From: Pseudomonas paracarnis
Lineage (GTDB): Bacteria; Pseudomonadota; Gammaproteobacteria; Pseudomonadales; Pseudomonadaceae
Direction: 5' to 3'
NCBI RefSeq assembly: GCF_904063055.1
Contig: NZ_CAJFCN010000012.1
Span: 1-64,000 of the forward strand
DNA length: 64,000 nucleotides
Shown: positions 9,212-17,478 of the stretch, one piece after another
How positions within the stretch are numbered: position 1 is the stretch's first letter
Layout of the letters: each line of letters begins with the position of its first letter
Made by a program: the position numbers and the translations under genes
Notes under the pieces: model-generated
Told to the model about the DNA's origin: nothing
Databases searched by the model: none
What the model saw: only the letters and a program-made list of their open reading frames with translations

Positions 9212-9961
9212 ATGGATTACCTTCTACAACTGGCCGCCAGCCCCACCGCCTGGGTCGCACTGGCTACCTTGATCGTCATGGAAATCGTGCTGGGCATCGA
9301 TAACCTGATCTTTATCTCGATCCTCACCAACAAACTACCGGAGAAGCACCGGGCCAAGGCGCGGCGCATTGGTATCAGCATGGCGTTGATATTGCGCCTG
9401 GGCCTGTTGAGCACCATCGCGTTCATCGTGCAATTGACGACACCGGTGTTCGAAGTATTCGGCCAGGCGTTCTCGTGGAAGGACATGATCCTGATCGCCG
9501 GCGGCCTGTTCCTGGTGTGGAAGGCAACTACCGAGATCCATCACAGCATGGACCCGGAGCCTGAAGAGAAGGCAACCGTCAGCAATACCGTGACCATCGG
9601 CTTTGCTGCCGCCATCGGCCAGATCCTGATGCTCGACCTGGTGTTCTCCATCGACAGCATCATCACCGCCGTGGGCATGACCGAGCACTTGCCGATCATG
9701 ATCATTGCCGTGGTGGTCTCGGTGATCGTGATGCTGGTGGCCGCTGAACCGTTGGCCAAGTTCATCAACGACAACCCGACCGTGGTGATGCTGGCCCTGG
9801 GCTTCTTGATCATGATCGGCATGACGCTGATCGCCGAAGGCTTCGGCGCCCACGTGCCAAAAGGCTACGTGTATGCGGCCATGGCCTTCTCGGCGGCGAT
9901 CGAATGCTTGAACATCGCCCGGCGTAACCGGCACGCACGTTTGCTCGCTGCGCGCCAGTAA
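9212..9961 (+). CDS. TerC family integral membrane protein
   Basis: A 249-residue, seven-span membrane protein of the TerC/YgaP-like family. The two conserved acidic membrane motifs are visible: MEIVLGIDNLIFISIL (about 22-37) and LDLVFSIDSIITAVGMT in the second half, the repeated E/D-x-x-x-x-x-D-N/S pattern thought to bind metal. Family members are linked to tellurite resistance, manganese export and metal homeostasis at the inner membrane. There are no other ter genes here, so metal (Mn) homeostasis is likelier than tellurite resistance. It is terminated by a hairpin 14 bp after the stop. Confidence 0.88.
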   Translation: MDYLLQLAASPTAWVALATLIVMEIVLGIDNLIFISILTNKLPEKHRAKARRIGISMALILRLGLLSTIAFIVQLTTPVFEVFGQAFSWKDMILIAGGLFLVWKATTEIHHSMDPEPEEKATVSNTVTIGFAAAIGQILMLDLVFSIDSIITAVGMTEHLPIMIIAVVVSVIVMLVAAEPLAKFINDNPTVVMLALGFLIMIGMTLIAEGFGAHVPKGYVYAAMAFSAAIECLNIARRNRHARLLAARQ

Positions 9962-9974
9962 CCGCTGAACAAAC

Positions 9975-10012
9975 AGGCCGGCTGTGTTCACAAGAGCCCA
10001 GCCGGCCTTTTG
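9975..10012 (+). terminator. Intrinsic terminator after terC
   Basis: AGGCCGGCTG (9975-9984) pairs perfectly with CAGCCGGCCT (9999-10008), followed by TTT. It separates the terC gene from selD. Confidence 0.8.
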
Positions 10013-10054
10013 CTGTCTGCTAGAATCGGCCCACTTGATAGCTTGAGGTCCCCC

Positions 10055-11089
10055 ATGAACGAGCCGATTCGCCTTACCCAGTACAGCCACGGTGCGGGTT
10101 GCGGTTGCAAGATTTCGCCCCAGGTGCTGGAAGTGATCCTTGCGGGCAGCGGTGCACAGAACCTCGACCCCAACCTGTGGGTGGGCAATGCCTCCCGCGA
10201 CGATGCGGCGGTATACGCCATCGACGACGAGCGCGGCGTGGTGTCCACCACGGACTTTTTCATGCCGATTGTCGACGACCCGTTCGACTTCGGCCGCATT
10301 GCCGCCACCAATGCCATCAGCGATATCTATGCCATGGGCGGCGATCCCTTGATGGCCATCGCCATTCTCGGCTGGCCGGTCAACGTGCTGGCGCCGGAGA
10401 TTGCCCGCGAAGTGATTCGTGGCGGTCGGGCGGTGTGCGACGCGGCGGGCATCCCGCTTGCGGGCGGGCATTCCATCGACGCGCCGGAGCCGATCTTCGG
10501 TCTGGCCGTGACCGGCATTGTGCAAAAGCGCCATATGAAGCGTAACGACACGGCCACCGCCGGTTGCCGCCTGTACCTGACCAAGCCCCTGGGCATCGGC
10601 ATCCTCACCACCGCCGAGAAGAAGGGCAAGCTGCGCGAGGCGGATATCGGCCTGGCGCGTGACTGGATGTGCACTCTCAACAAGCCGGGCAGCCGTTTCG
10701 GCAAGTTGGCCGGCGTGACGGCCATGACCGATGTCACCGGTTTCGGCCTGCTCGGCCACCTGGTGGAAATGGCCGACGGCAGTGGCCTGACGGCCCGCAT
10801 CGATTATGCAAAGGTTCCGCGCCTGCCAGGGGTGGAGTATTACCTGGACCAGGGCTGTGTGCCGGGTGGCACCTTGCGCAACTTTGAAAGCTACGCCAGC
10901 AAGCTGGGGCGTGTGCAGGAACTGCACAAGCGCGTGCTGTGCGACCCCCAGACCAGCGGCGGCCTGCTGATCGCCGTTACCCCGGAGGGTGATGCCGAGT
11001 TCCACGCCGTCGCCGCCGAGCTGGGCCTGGCCCTTGAGCCTATCGGTGAACTGCTGGAGCGACAGACCAACGCGGTTGAGGTGATTTGA
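10055..11089 (+). CDS. selD: Selenide, water dikinase SelD
   Basis: A 344-residue enzyme making selenophosphate from selenide and ATP. It aligns along its whole length with E. coli SelD: SHGAGCGCKISP near the N-terminus gives the catalytic Cys16 (a Cys, not selenocysteine) and Lys19. RDDAAVY, STTDFFMPIVDDPFDFGRIA and LCDPQTSGGLL follow. The ATG at 10055 is preferred to an upstream in-frame start at 10010, because it gives the known N-terminus. The stop codon overlaps the mnmH start (TGATG), so the two are translationally coupled. In this operon, selenophosphate is evidently made for tRNA modification. Confidence 0.96.
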   Translation: MNEPIRLTQYSHGAGCGCKISPQVLEVILAGSGAQNLDPNLWVGNASRDDAAVYAIDDERGVVSTTDFFMPIVDDPFDFGRIAATNAISDIYAMGGDPLMAIAILGWPVNVLAPEIAREVIRGGRAVCDAAGIPLAGGHSIDAPEPIFGLAVTGIVQKRHMKRNDTATAGCRLYLTKPLGIGILTTAEKKGKLREADIGLARDWMCTLNKPGSRFGKLAGVTAMTDVTGFGLLGHLVEMADGSGLTARIDYAKVPRLPGVEYYLDQGCVPGGTLRNFESYASKLGRVQELHKRVLCDPQTSGGLLIAVTPEGDAEFHAVAAELGLALEPIGELLERQTNAVEVI

Positions 11090-12192
11090 TGGCGACGGAC
11101 ATCACCGATTACCGCGACATTTTCCTCAACGACCGCCCGATGATGGATACCCGCGCGCCGGTCGAATTCACCAAGGGCGCGTTCCCCGGGGTGATCAACC
11201 TGCCGCTGATGACCGACGACGAGCGCCAGCGGGTCGGCACCTGTTACAAGCAGCAAGGCCAGCAAGCGGCGATCGTGCTGGGGCATGAGTTGGTGTCCGG
11301 GGCGATCAAGGCCGAGCGCATCGAACAGTGGGCGCAGTTTGCCCAGGCTAACCCCAATGGCTACCTTTACTGCTTTCGGGGCGGCCTGCGTTCGCAGATC
11401 GTGCAGCAATGGTTGAAAACCGAAGCGGGCATCGAATATCCCCGCGTGGGCGGTGGCTACAAGGCCATGCGCACCTTCCTGCTGGAGACCCTGGAGCAGG
11501 CGACTGCCCAGTGTGATTTCGTACTGCTGGGCGGCATGACCGGCACCGGCAAGACCGAAGTGCTCGGCCAACTGCGCAATGCGCTGGATTTGGAAGGGCA
11601 CGCCAACCATCGCGGTTCCAGCTTCGGCAAGCGTGCTACGGCGCAACCGTCCAATATCGACTTCGAGAACCGCCTGGCGGTGGACCTGTTGAAGAAGCGC
11701 GCGACGGGCATTGACCAGTTCGTGGTCGAGGACGAGAGCCGCATGATCGGCAGCTGTGCGCTGCCGCTGCCATTGCACAAGGGCATGCAGACGTTTCCGA
11801 TGGTGTGGCTGGAAGACAGCGTCGAGGGCCGTGTCGAGCGCATCCTGAAGGATTACGTGGTGGACCTGTGCGCCGAGTTCATTGAAGTTTTTGGGGAAAC
11901 CGGCCAGCGATTATTTGCCGAGCGCCTGACCCAAAGCCTGGCCAATATTCACAAGCGACTGGGCGGCGAGCGTTTCCAGCGGTTGCAGGCGGTGTTGCAG
12001 GATGCCCTGGCCGAACAGGCACGCAGCGGCGCAGTGGAGTTGCATCGGGTATGGATTGAAGGTTTGCTGCGTGAGTATTACGACCCGATGTATGCGTTCC
12101 AGCGCGAAAGCAAGGGCGCGCGTATCGAGTTTGCCGGGGAGCAGGGTGCAGTGGTGGAGTATTTGCGCGAGCGGGCGGCCCGGGTGGGGTGA
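11089..12192 (+). CDS. mnmH: tRNA 2-selenouridine synthase MnmH/SelU
   Basis: A 367-residue enzyme that replaces sulfur by selenium (through a geranylated intermediate) at the wobble 2-thiouridine of tRNAs, using selenophosphate from SelD. The N-terminal rhodanese-like domain carries the catalytic cysteine in RVGTCYKQQGQQAA, with CFRGGLRSQ following. The C-terminal P-loop domain carries GGMTGTGKTE. The ATG shares its A with the selD stop (TGATG). A TTG directly before this ATG opens the same frame and is less likely. It is followed by a REP pair rather than a classic terminator. Confidence 0.95.
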   Translation: MATDITDYRDIFLNDRPMMDTRAPVEFTKGAFPGVINLPLMTDDERQRVGTCYKQQGQQAAIVLGHELVSGAIKAERIEQWAQFAQANPNGYLYCFRGGLRSQIVQQWLKTEAGIEYPRVGGGYKAMRTFLLETLEQATAQCDFVLLGGMTGTGKTEVLGQLRNALDLEGHANHRGSSFGKRATAQPSNIDFENRLAVDLLKKRATGIDQFVVEDESRMIGSCALPLPLHKGMQTFPMVWLEDSVEGRVERILKDYVVDLCAEFIEVFGETGQRLFAERLTQSLANIHKRLGGERFQRLQAVLQDALAEQARSGAVELHRVWIEGLLREYYDPMYAFQRESKGARIEFAGEQGAVVEYLRERAARVG

Positions 12193-12202
12193 CCTTTGGG
12201 AC

Positions 12203-12281
12203 GCCATCGCAGGCAAGCCAGCTTCCACCTTTTGAAGTGTGAATACATACAAAGGTGGGAGCTGGCTTGCCTGCGATGAGG
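12203..12281. repeat. Paired REP element (BIME-like)
   Basis: Two REP half-sites in opposite orientation (12203-12229 and 12253-12279) around a short spacer. They lie between the convergent mnmH and permease genes, where they can form a long hairpin. Confidence 0.85.
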
Positions 12282-12301
12282 CCATCGGCCCCACTGAAAA
12301 T

Positions 12302-13357
12302 CTAAAGAATTACCGCTCCAATCAACCCACACACCACCCCCACCAGCATGGTCAAGCCGGCCACCGTCACCAGCACCCGCGCATCGAAATCCTTGCGCAG
12401 CATCAACAGCGACGGCAGGCTCACGCTCGGCAGGGTCATCAGCAAGGCCACGGCCGGGCCGGTGCCCATGCCCAGGGCCATCATGGTTTGTACGATGGGA
12501 ATCTCTGCCGCTGTCGGAATCACAAACAGCGTGCCCACAATCGCCAACGGCACCAGCCACACCAGGCTGTCGGCCATCGCTCCGTCCACATGGGGAAACA
12601 ACCAAACCCGTGCCGCGCCGAGGATCAGCACGGCCAGGATATACACCGGGATAGTGCTCCAGAACAGTTGCCACAGCGTGCGTAACCAGCGGCTCAAGAA
12701 CGGTTGCGACTCCACTGTGCTGACGTCGGCAACGGCTTCAAGTGCTGCTTCCGGCACGTGGTCCGGGCGCGCAATGCGCTGTGCCACCAGGGACACGCCC
12801 ACCACCAGCACAATCCCCGCCACCAGCCGCAGCGCGGTGAAACCCCAGCCCAGCACAAAGCCCATGAACACCAGTGTGGCCGGGTTCAATACCGGGTTTG
12901 CAATCCAGAACGCCAGCGCCGCGCCGACCGACACCTGCTGGCGGCGCATGCCCGCCGCCACCGGGGCCGCGCAGCAACTGCACATCATCCCCGGCAGGGC
13001 GAACAGCCCTCCGCGCAGGGTCGAGCCCAGCCCGGCGCGGCCAAACAGGCGCAGCAGCCAGTCGCGAGGGATCAATACCTGCAGCAATGAACCGAGGATC
13101 ACTGCCAGTACGGCGGCTTTCCAGATGGCCAGGAAATACACCTGGGCATAGGCCAGCGCCGCCGCCAGGGGCGAGCTTTGCTGGTCATTGAGAATCGAGG
13201 CGCCAATGCTGTGGTTGTCGGCCGCTACAAACGCCTTGAGGTAGTAGGGCGACCACTTCACATAGTAGAGGCCGATGCAGGCCACCAGGAGAAACAGCGC
13301 AGGTTTGCACCAGAATGCCCAGCCGCGGTTGGGCTGGGTGGAAGCGAGGTTGGACAT
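12302..13357 (-). CDS. Permease, YraQ/ArsP-like (DUF318 family)
   Basis: A 351-residue inner-membrane protein with about eight to ten spans. The central loop between spans holds LFALPGMMCSCCAAPVAAGM followed by FWIANPVLNPATLVFMG, the pair of motifs that marks the YraQ/DUF318 permease family. Cys-Ser-Cys-Cys is a plausible metal or metalloid contact. Relatives include ArsP (methylarsenite efflux) and proposed copper/zinc or other thiophilic-ion exporters; no ars or metal-regulator gene flanks this one, so the substrate is open. A second MTLPSVSLPSLLMLRK motif lies near residue 310, mirroring the first half. Transcribed alone. Confidence 0.82.
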   Translation of the reverse strand: MSNLASTQPNRGWAFWCKPALFLLVACIGLYYVKWSPYYLKAFVAADNHSIGASILNDQQSSPLAAALAYAQVYFLAIWKAAVLAVILGSLLQVLIPRDWLLRLFGRAGLGSTLRGGLFALPGMMCSCCAAPVAAGMRRQQVSVGAALAFWIANPVLNPATLVFMGFVLGWGFTALRLVAGIVLVVGVSLVAQRIARPDHVPEAALEAVADVSTVESQPFLSRWLRTLWQLFWSTIPVYILAVLILGAARVWLFPHVDGAMADSLVWLVPLAIVGTLFVIPTAAEIPIVQTMMALGMGTGPAVALLMTLPSVSLPSLLMLRKDFDARVLVTVAGLTMLVGVVCGLIGAVIL

Positions 13358-13415
13358 GGAGAGGATCCGCAGGTGAGTCGATAGCCCGGCATCATACGCC
13401 CCTGCGGCCCAAGCT

Positions 13416-14117
13416 TCAGATATCTGCGCTGACCTGGGTCGGGTCCGGGCAGTTTTCCCCGCCGTTATTCAGCCCTTGCTTGTAGTTGCGGCTGAGCAGC
13501 GAAGCCTTGCCGTTGTGCCAGGTCAATGTCAGCACGTACAGGGAGTCGTAGTCATTGCCAGACCAATCATCGGTAATGGTGTGTTTTTCGCCAGCGGCTT
13601 CGCTGGCGACTTTGTTGATCAGTTCCGGCAAGTAACCGTGGGACCAGGCCGTGTAGATGGTCGCGTTGCGGTACTTGTCCTCGACCAGTTCTTCGGCCAG
13701 GGCACTGGTGTCATTCGCTGAGAACTCGATATTCACCGGCAGGCCGAGCTTGATCGCGCTGGGGCTGATGGTGATCAGTGGGCGAATGTAGCTGTAGGAG
13801 TTATCCAGTTCGCCTTCCTCGACGTTGCGCGTCGGGTTGGCAGCGAACACATAGTTGGCTTTGCCGAACTTTTCCGGCAACAGGGTCGCCAGGTTCATGG
13901 CGCGGTTCAGGCCCTGGCAATTGAGTTGGCCCAGGCCACCGGCGGGTTTTTCACCATGGCGCAGGAATACCAGGGTTTGCACGCCATCGACCGGTTGCGC
14001 ACGGCTTTCACGGGCGTCCAGGGCGGTGACGATAGCAGCGCTGACCAGCAGCAGCGGCAATACCATGTAGGAATAACGTTTGAGTCGTGGCACAAGGCGC
14101 AGAGGCTTGATCTTCAT
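13416..14117 (-). CDS. Histidine phosphatase family protein, membrane-anchored or exported
   Basis: A 233-residue protein with a basic N-terminus and a hydrophobic segment MVLPLLLVSAAIVTAL (about 18-33), which acts as a signal anchor or uncleaved signal. The histidine phosphatase core follows: FLRHGEKP near residue 51 holds the nucleophilic His in the RHG motif. AWSHGYLPELI (about 157) is the likely second catalytic His region. It is probably periplasmic. The family contains phosphoglycerate mutase-like enzymes, SixA and acid phosphatases; the substrate cannot be read. Transcribed alone, divergent from the glutathione transferase gene. Confidence 0.82.
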   Translation of the reverse strand: MKIKPLRLVPRLKRYSYMVLPLLLVSAAIVTALDARESRAQPVDGVQTLVFLRHGEKPAGGLGQLNCQGLNRAMNLATLLPEKFGKANYVFAANPTRNVEEGELDNSYSYIRPLITISPSAIKLGLPVNIEFSANDTSALAEELVEDKYRNATIYTAWSHGYLPELINKVASEAAGEKHTITDDWSGNDYDSLYVLTLTWHNGKASLLSRNYKQGLNNGGENCPDPTQVSADI

Positions 14118-14368
14118 GATAGGTTCGAGTCTTCGTGCGTCGGGTTAAGGCGGACAAGCCCGGCCCCAGTGACGCATCAGCGTCCTGCGGTGTTCCCTGT
14201 CGATATAGCAAGCAGCCTCCATTCATTGTTCGGGCGCTCTTTAAGAGTGCATTCGGGCGCTTTGGTTCGCCCACGCGGGATACTAGCCGGCAAATGTTGC
14301 GCAACGATGACCCATGCACGGCGGCAGGCAGATGACTATGATGGGGCTTTCCGACCAGGGGGTTCTCG

Positions 14369-15067
14369 ATGAACGCACTCGCCGCTTTCCCGATCAATAG
14401 CAAATGGCCCGCCCAGCACCCAGAACGCCTGCAGCTGTATTCGCTACCCACGCCCAACGGCGTCAAGGTGTCGATCATGCTCGAAGAACTGGGCCTGCCT
14501 TACGAGGCGCACAAGGTCAGCTTCGACACCCAGGACCAATTGTCTCCCGAGTTCCTGTCCCTGAACCCCAACAACAAGATCCCTGCGATTATCGACCCCA
14601 ACGGCCCGAGCGGGCAGCCGCTGGCACTGTTCGAATCCGGCGCGATCCTCGTTTACCTGGCGGAAAAGACCAGCCAGTTGCTTTCCGAAGACCCGGCCAC
14701 CCGCTATGAAACCCTGCAATGGTTGATGTTCCAGATGGGCGGCATTGGCCCGATGTTTGGCCAACTGGGGTTCTTCAACAAATTCGCCGGCAAGGCTTAT
14801 GAGGACAAGCGCCCGCGTGATCGCTACGCCGCCGAATCGCGGCGCTTGCTGGGCGTGCTCGAAAAGCGCCTGTTGGGCCGCACCTGGATCATGGGCGACG
14901 AGTACAGCATCGCCGACATTGCGACCTTTCCGTGGGTTCGCAACCTGATCGGGTTCTACGAGTCCGGTGATCTGGTAGGCATCACCGATTTCCCTAACGT
15001 ACTGCGCGCGCTGGACGGCTTTGTCGCACGTCCTGCGGTGATCCGTGGCCTGAACATTCCGAGCTGA
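14369..15067 (+). CDS. Glutathione S-transferase, YfcG/YghU-like
   Basis: A 232-residue cytoplasmic protein with an N-terminal thioredoxin-like domain (LQLYSLPTPNGVKVSIMLEE, then NPNNKIPAIID with the cis-proline and LFESGAILVYLAEK with the glutathione-binding Glu-Ser). The all-helical C-terminal domain contains EYSIADIATFPWV. The Thr-Pro-Asn in the active-site loop, with no Tyr/Ser/Cys of other classes, places it with the Nu-class YfcG/YghU enzymes, which act as disulfide-bond oxidoreductases using two glutathiones. Only 3 bp separate it from the phzF-like gene, so the two form an operon. Confidence 0.9.
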   Translation: MNALAAFPINSKWPAQHPERLQLYSLPTPNGVKVSIMLEELGLPYEAHKVSFDTQDQLSPEFLSLNPNNKIPAIIDPNGPSGQPLALFESGAILVYLAEKTSQLLSEDPATRYETLQWLMFQMGGIGPMFGQLGFFNKFAGKAYEDKRPRDRYAAESRRLLGVLEKRLLGRTWIMGDEYSIADIATFPWVRNLIGFYESGDLVGITDFPNVLRALDGFVARPAVIRGLNIPS

Positions 15068-15070
15068 TGC

Positions 15071-15913
15071 ATGCCGACTTTCGATTTTCAACAACTGGAC
15101 GTATTCAGCAGCGTGCCGCTCAAAGGCAATCCCTTGGCCGTGGTGCTGGGGGCCGATAGCTTCACCGACCAGCAGATGGCGGACTTTGCCAATTGGACCA
15201 ACCTCAGCGAAACCACGTTTTTACTGACGCCGCGCGACCCACGTGCTGACTATCGGGTAAGAATCTTCACCACCCTCAAAGAGCTGCCGTTCGCCGGGCA
15301 TCCGACCTTGGGCAGTTGCCACGCCTGGTTGCAGGCTGGCGGCGTGCCACGTGGGGAGGAGATTATCCAGGAGTGCGAAATCGGCTTGGTGCGTATTCGT
15401 CGCCAGGGTGACCAACTGGCGTTTATCGCGCCGCCATTGTTGCGTGCAGGGCCCGTGGAGGCGCCGTTGCTGGAGCGCGTGCGCCTGGCTTTGAAGCTGG
15501 CGCCCGAGGCGATTGTGCGCAGCCAGTGGGTCGACAATGGTGCGGGTTGGCTGGCGGTGATGCTGGCTGATCGTGACGCGGTGCTTGCGTTGCAACCGGA
15601 CTATGCGCAACTGCTGGGTCTGGCCGTAGGGGTGATCGCCCCCTGTGATCCGACGCGTGATGCGGTGGACGCGCACTTTGAAGTGCGCGCTTTTGTCGCT
15701 GGCGATGGCGCCGCCGAAGACCCGGCCACCGGCAGCTTGAATGCCGGCGTGGCCCAATGGCTGCTCGCCGAGGGCCTGGCGCCCAGCCGTTACGTGGTCA
15801 GCCAAGGCACGGCGATTGGGCGAGCGGGGCGTATTCATATCGAGCGCCAGGGCGATGAAATCTGGGTGGGCGGCGCCGTAGCGTTGTGCATCGAAGGGCG
15901 TCTACAGCTTTAG
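15071..15913 (+). CDS. PhzF family isomerase-like protein
   Basis: A 280-residue protein of the PhzF/DapF-fold family. It begins FDFQQLDVFSSVPLKGNPLAVV and has NLSETTFLL, with the catalytic-type Glu at 47, then LPFAGHPTLGSCHAW, and EDPATGSLNAGVAQWL near residue 217, all standard PhzF landmarks. No phenazine genes are present, so this is one of the many stand-alone family members (isomerases or epimerases of unknown substrate), not phenazine PhzF. It overlaps no gene and follows the GST by 3 bp. Confidence 0.9.
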   Translation: MPTFDFQQLDVFSSVPLKGNPLAVVLGADSFTDQQMADFANWTNLSETTFLLTPRDPRADYRVRIFTTLKELPFAGHPTLGSCHAWLQAGGVPRGEEIIQECEIGLVRIRRQGDQLAFIAPPLLRAGPVEAPLLERVRLALKLAPEAIVRSQWVDNGAGWLAVMLADRDAVLALQPDYAQLLGLAVGVIAPCDPTRDAVDAHFEVRAFVAGDGAAEDPATGSLNAGVAQWLLAEGLAPSRYVVSQGTAIGRAGRIHIERQGDEIWVGGAVALCIEGRLQL

Positions 15914-15932
15914 ATCAATGAATTGTTACGCA

Positions 15933-16003
15933 CCCGGCAATACACTATTGGCCCCTCGGCATTTGTGTTGCCGGGACTTGGGGGCATAAGCTTTCGCCCC
16001 AAA
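15933..16003 (+). promoter_or_regulatory. Two hairpins between phzF-like gene and hemB
   Basis: CCCGGCAA (15933-15940) pairs with TTGCCGGG (15968-15975), and TTGGGG near 15979 pairs with CCCCAA near 15997. Neither has a T tract. They could be the end of the upstream transcript or leader structure of hemB. Confidence 0.35.
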
Positions 16004-16029
16004 GTGTTCAGCCATTTTTCAGGATTGCC

Positions 16030-17004
16030 ATGACCAGCCAGTTCCCCCAAGCCCGTCCACGTCGCCTGCGCCGCTCCCCGGAATTGCGTGGCCTGTTCCA
16101 GGAAAGCGAATTCACCCTCAACGACCTGGTACTGCCGATTTTCGTCGAAGAAGAAATCGACGACTTCGTGCCCATCACCAGCATGCCGGGTGTGTTGCGC
16201 ATTCCTGAGAAAAAACTCGCCGGTGAGATCGAGCGTTACGCCCGCGCCGGCATCAAGTCGGTGATGACCTTCGGTGTGTCCCACCACCTCGACGCCAGCG
16301 GCAGCGACACGTGGAAAGAACGTGGCCTGGTTTCGCGCATGTCCTCGATCATCAAGGACGCCGTGCCGGAAATGATCGTGATGTCCGACACCTGCTTCTG
16401 CGAATACACCGACCACGGCCACTGCGGCGTGATGCACGGTGCCCATGTCGACAACGACGCGACCCTGGTCAACCTCGGCAAACAAGCCGTGGCCGCCGCC
16501 CGCGCCGGCGCCGACGTGATCGCCCCGTCAGCGGCGATGGACGGCCAGGTCCAGGCCATCCGCCGCGCGCTGGATGACGCCGGCTTCACCCACATTCCGA
16601 TCATGGCCTACTCCACCAAATTCGCCTCGGCCCTCTACGGCCCCTTCCGAGAAGCCGGCGGCAGCGCGCTCAAGGGCGACCGCAAAAGCTACCAGATGAA
16701 CCCGATGAACCGCCGTGAAGCCGTGCGCGAATCGCTGCTGGACGAACAGGAAGGCGCCGACGCGCTGATGGTCAAGCCTGCCGGTGCCTACCTCGACATC
16801 ATCCGCGACATCCGCGAAGCCTCGCGCCTGCCGGTGGCGGCGTACCAGGTGAGCGGTGAGTACGCGATGATCAAGTTCGGCGCACAGGCCGGGGCGATTG
16901 ATGAGGATCGAGTGGTGCGCGAGACGTTGGGGTCGATCAAGCGGGCGGGGGCGGATTTGATATTTACGTATTTTGCGATGGATTTGGCGGTGGCGGGGAT
17001 TTAA
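16030..17004 (+). CDS. hemB: Delta-aminolevulinic acid dehydratase (porphobilinogen synthase)
   Basis: A 324-residue enzyme condensing two aminolevulinate molecules to porphobilinogen in haem and corrin synthesis. It shows RLRRSPELRGLFQES at the N-terminus, the metal-site region MSDTCFCEYTDHGHCGVMH, the first Schiff-base lysine in YSTKFASALYGPFR and the second in ADALMVKPAGAYLD. The Asp/Cys mixture at the metal site (one Asp replacing a Cys) fits the Mg-type enzyme known for Pseudomonas. AGGATTGCC precedes the ATG. It is alone, after two hairpins and before a terminator-like stem. Confidence 0.96.
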   Translation: MTSQFPQARPRRLRRSPELRGLFQESEFTLNDLVLPIFVEEEIDDFVPITSMPGVLRIPEKKLAGEIERYARAGIKSVMTFGVSHHLDASGSDTWKERGLVSRMSSIIKDAVPEMIVMSDTCFCEYTDHGHCGVMHGAHVDNDATLVNLGKQAVAAARAGADVIAPSAAMDGQVQAIRRALDDAGFTHIPIMAYSTKFASALYGPFREAGGSALKGDRKSYQMNPMNRREAVRESLLDEQEGADALMVKPAGAYLDIIRDIREASRLPVAAYQVSGEYAMIKFGAQAGAIDEDRVVRETLGSIKRAGADLIFTYFAMDLAVAGI

Positions 17005-17015
17005 GGATATCGTTT

Positions 17016-17050
17016 CTCCCCTGTGGTGAGCTGGCTAATCACAGGGGGAG
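17016..17050. terminator. Hairpin between convergent hemB and immunity gene
   Basis: CTCCCCTGTG (17016-17025) pairs with CACAGGGGGAG (17040-17050) with one bulged base. There is no clear T tract, but the position between two convergent stops suggests a terminator. Confidence 0.5.
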
Positions 17051-17063
17051 GGGCACTCATAAC

Positions 17064-17477
17064 TTAGTTGAATTTTTCGTAATCTTGCGCACCTAGTGAC
17101 ACCAACCATTTCCTGAAGAAATCAATTTGTTCCTGTGGGTCGTTTGTTAGGTTCTCCTCTTCGTAGTCAAACAAATGGACTATGTCGTCGTTGGTAGCTT
17201 GCTGACCTAAAGTCATTTCGTATGCGACGAGCCCCGCGCTCATCTGAGAAGCCATTCTTGAAGGTTTAACATTTATTTTTGCCCCTTTGCATAAAAAAGT
17301 TATATGCGGGAAGTCTGCTCTGATTTTTGCGAGGCATATATATAGGTCATGCCCTTCATAAACTTTTTTAAAGTTATCCGCTTCTGAAAATGTCATGATG
17401 AGCTTCCTTGGGTCATATTTGACGGTGACCTCCTTGTGCTCGTTTTTGATTATTACCTTTATATTTTTAGTTTTCAT
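17064..17477 (-). CDS. Putative immunity protein to the Rhs toxin
   Basis: A 137-residue acidic cytoplasmic protein of no family I can name, with a conserved-looking core FLCKGAKINVKPSRMASQMS followed by YEMTLG and an acidic C-terminal half. The ATG at 17477 lies one base after the rhs stop (TAAAATG), with AGGAA eight bases upstream, so it is translationally coupled to rhs; the longer open frame starting inside rhs lacks a ribosome site. Base composition is as AT-rich as the adjacent toxin-coding tip and unlike the rest of the rhs gene. Position, size and composition are those of a cognate immunity gene; this is inference from context. Confidence 0.7.
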   Translation of the reverse strand: MKTKNIKVIIKNEHKEVTVKYDPRKLIMTFSEADNFKKVYEGHDLYICLAKIRADFPHITFLCKGAKINVKPSRMASQMSAGLVAYEMTLGQQATNDDIVHLFDYEEENLTNDPQEQIDFFRKWLVSLGAQDYEKFN

Positions 17478-17478
17478 T

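Noticed and set aside
9335..11005. 556-residue minus-strand open frame over terC and selD
   Set aside because: Both plus-strand proteins match known families along their whole length; this frame is their shadow, low in complexity and His/Gln-rich.
15071..15913. Phenazine biosynthesis
   Set aside because: The PhzF-family gene stands with a glutathione transferase gene and no phz genes; the name reflects the fold only.
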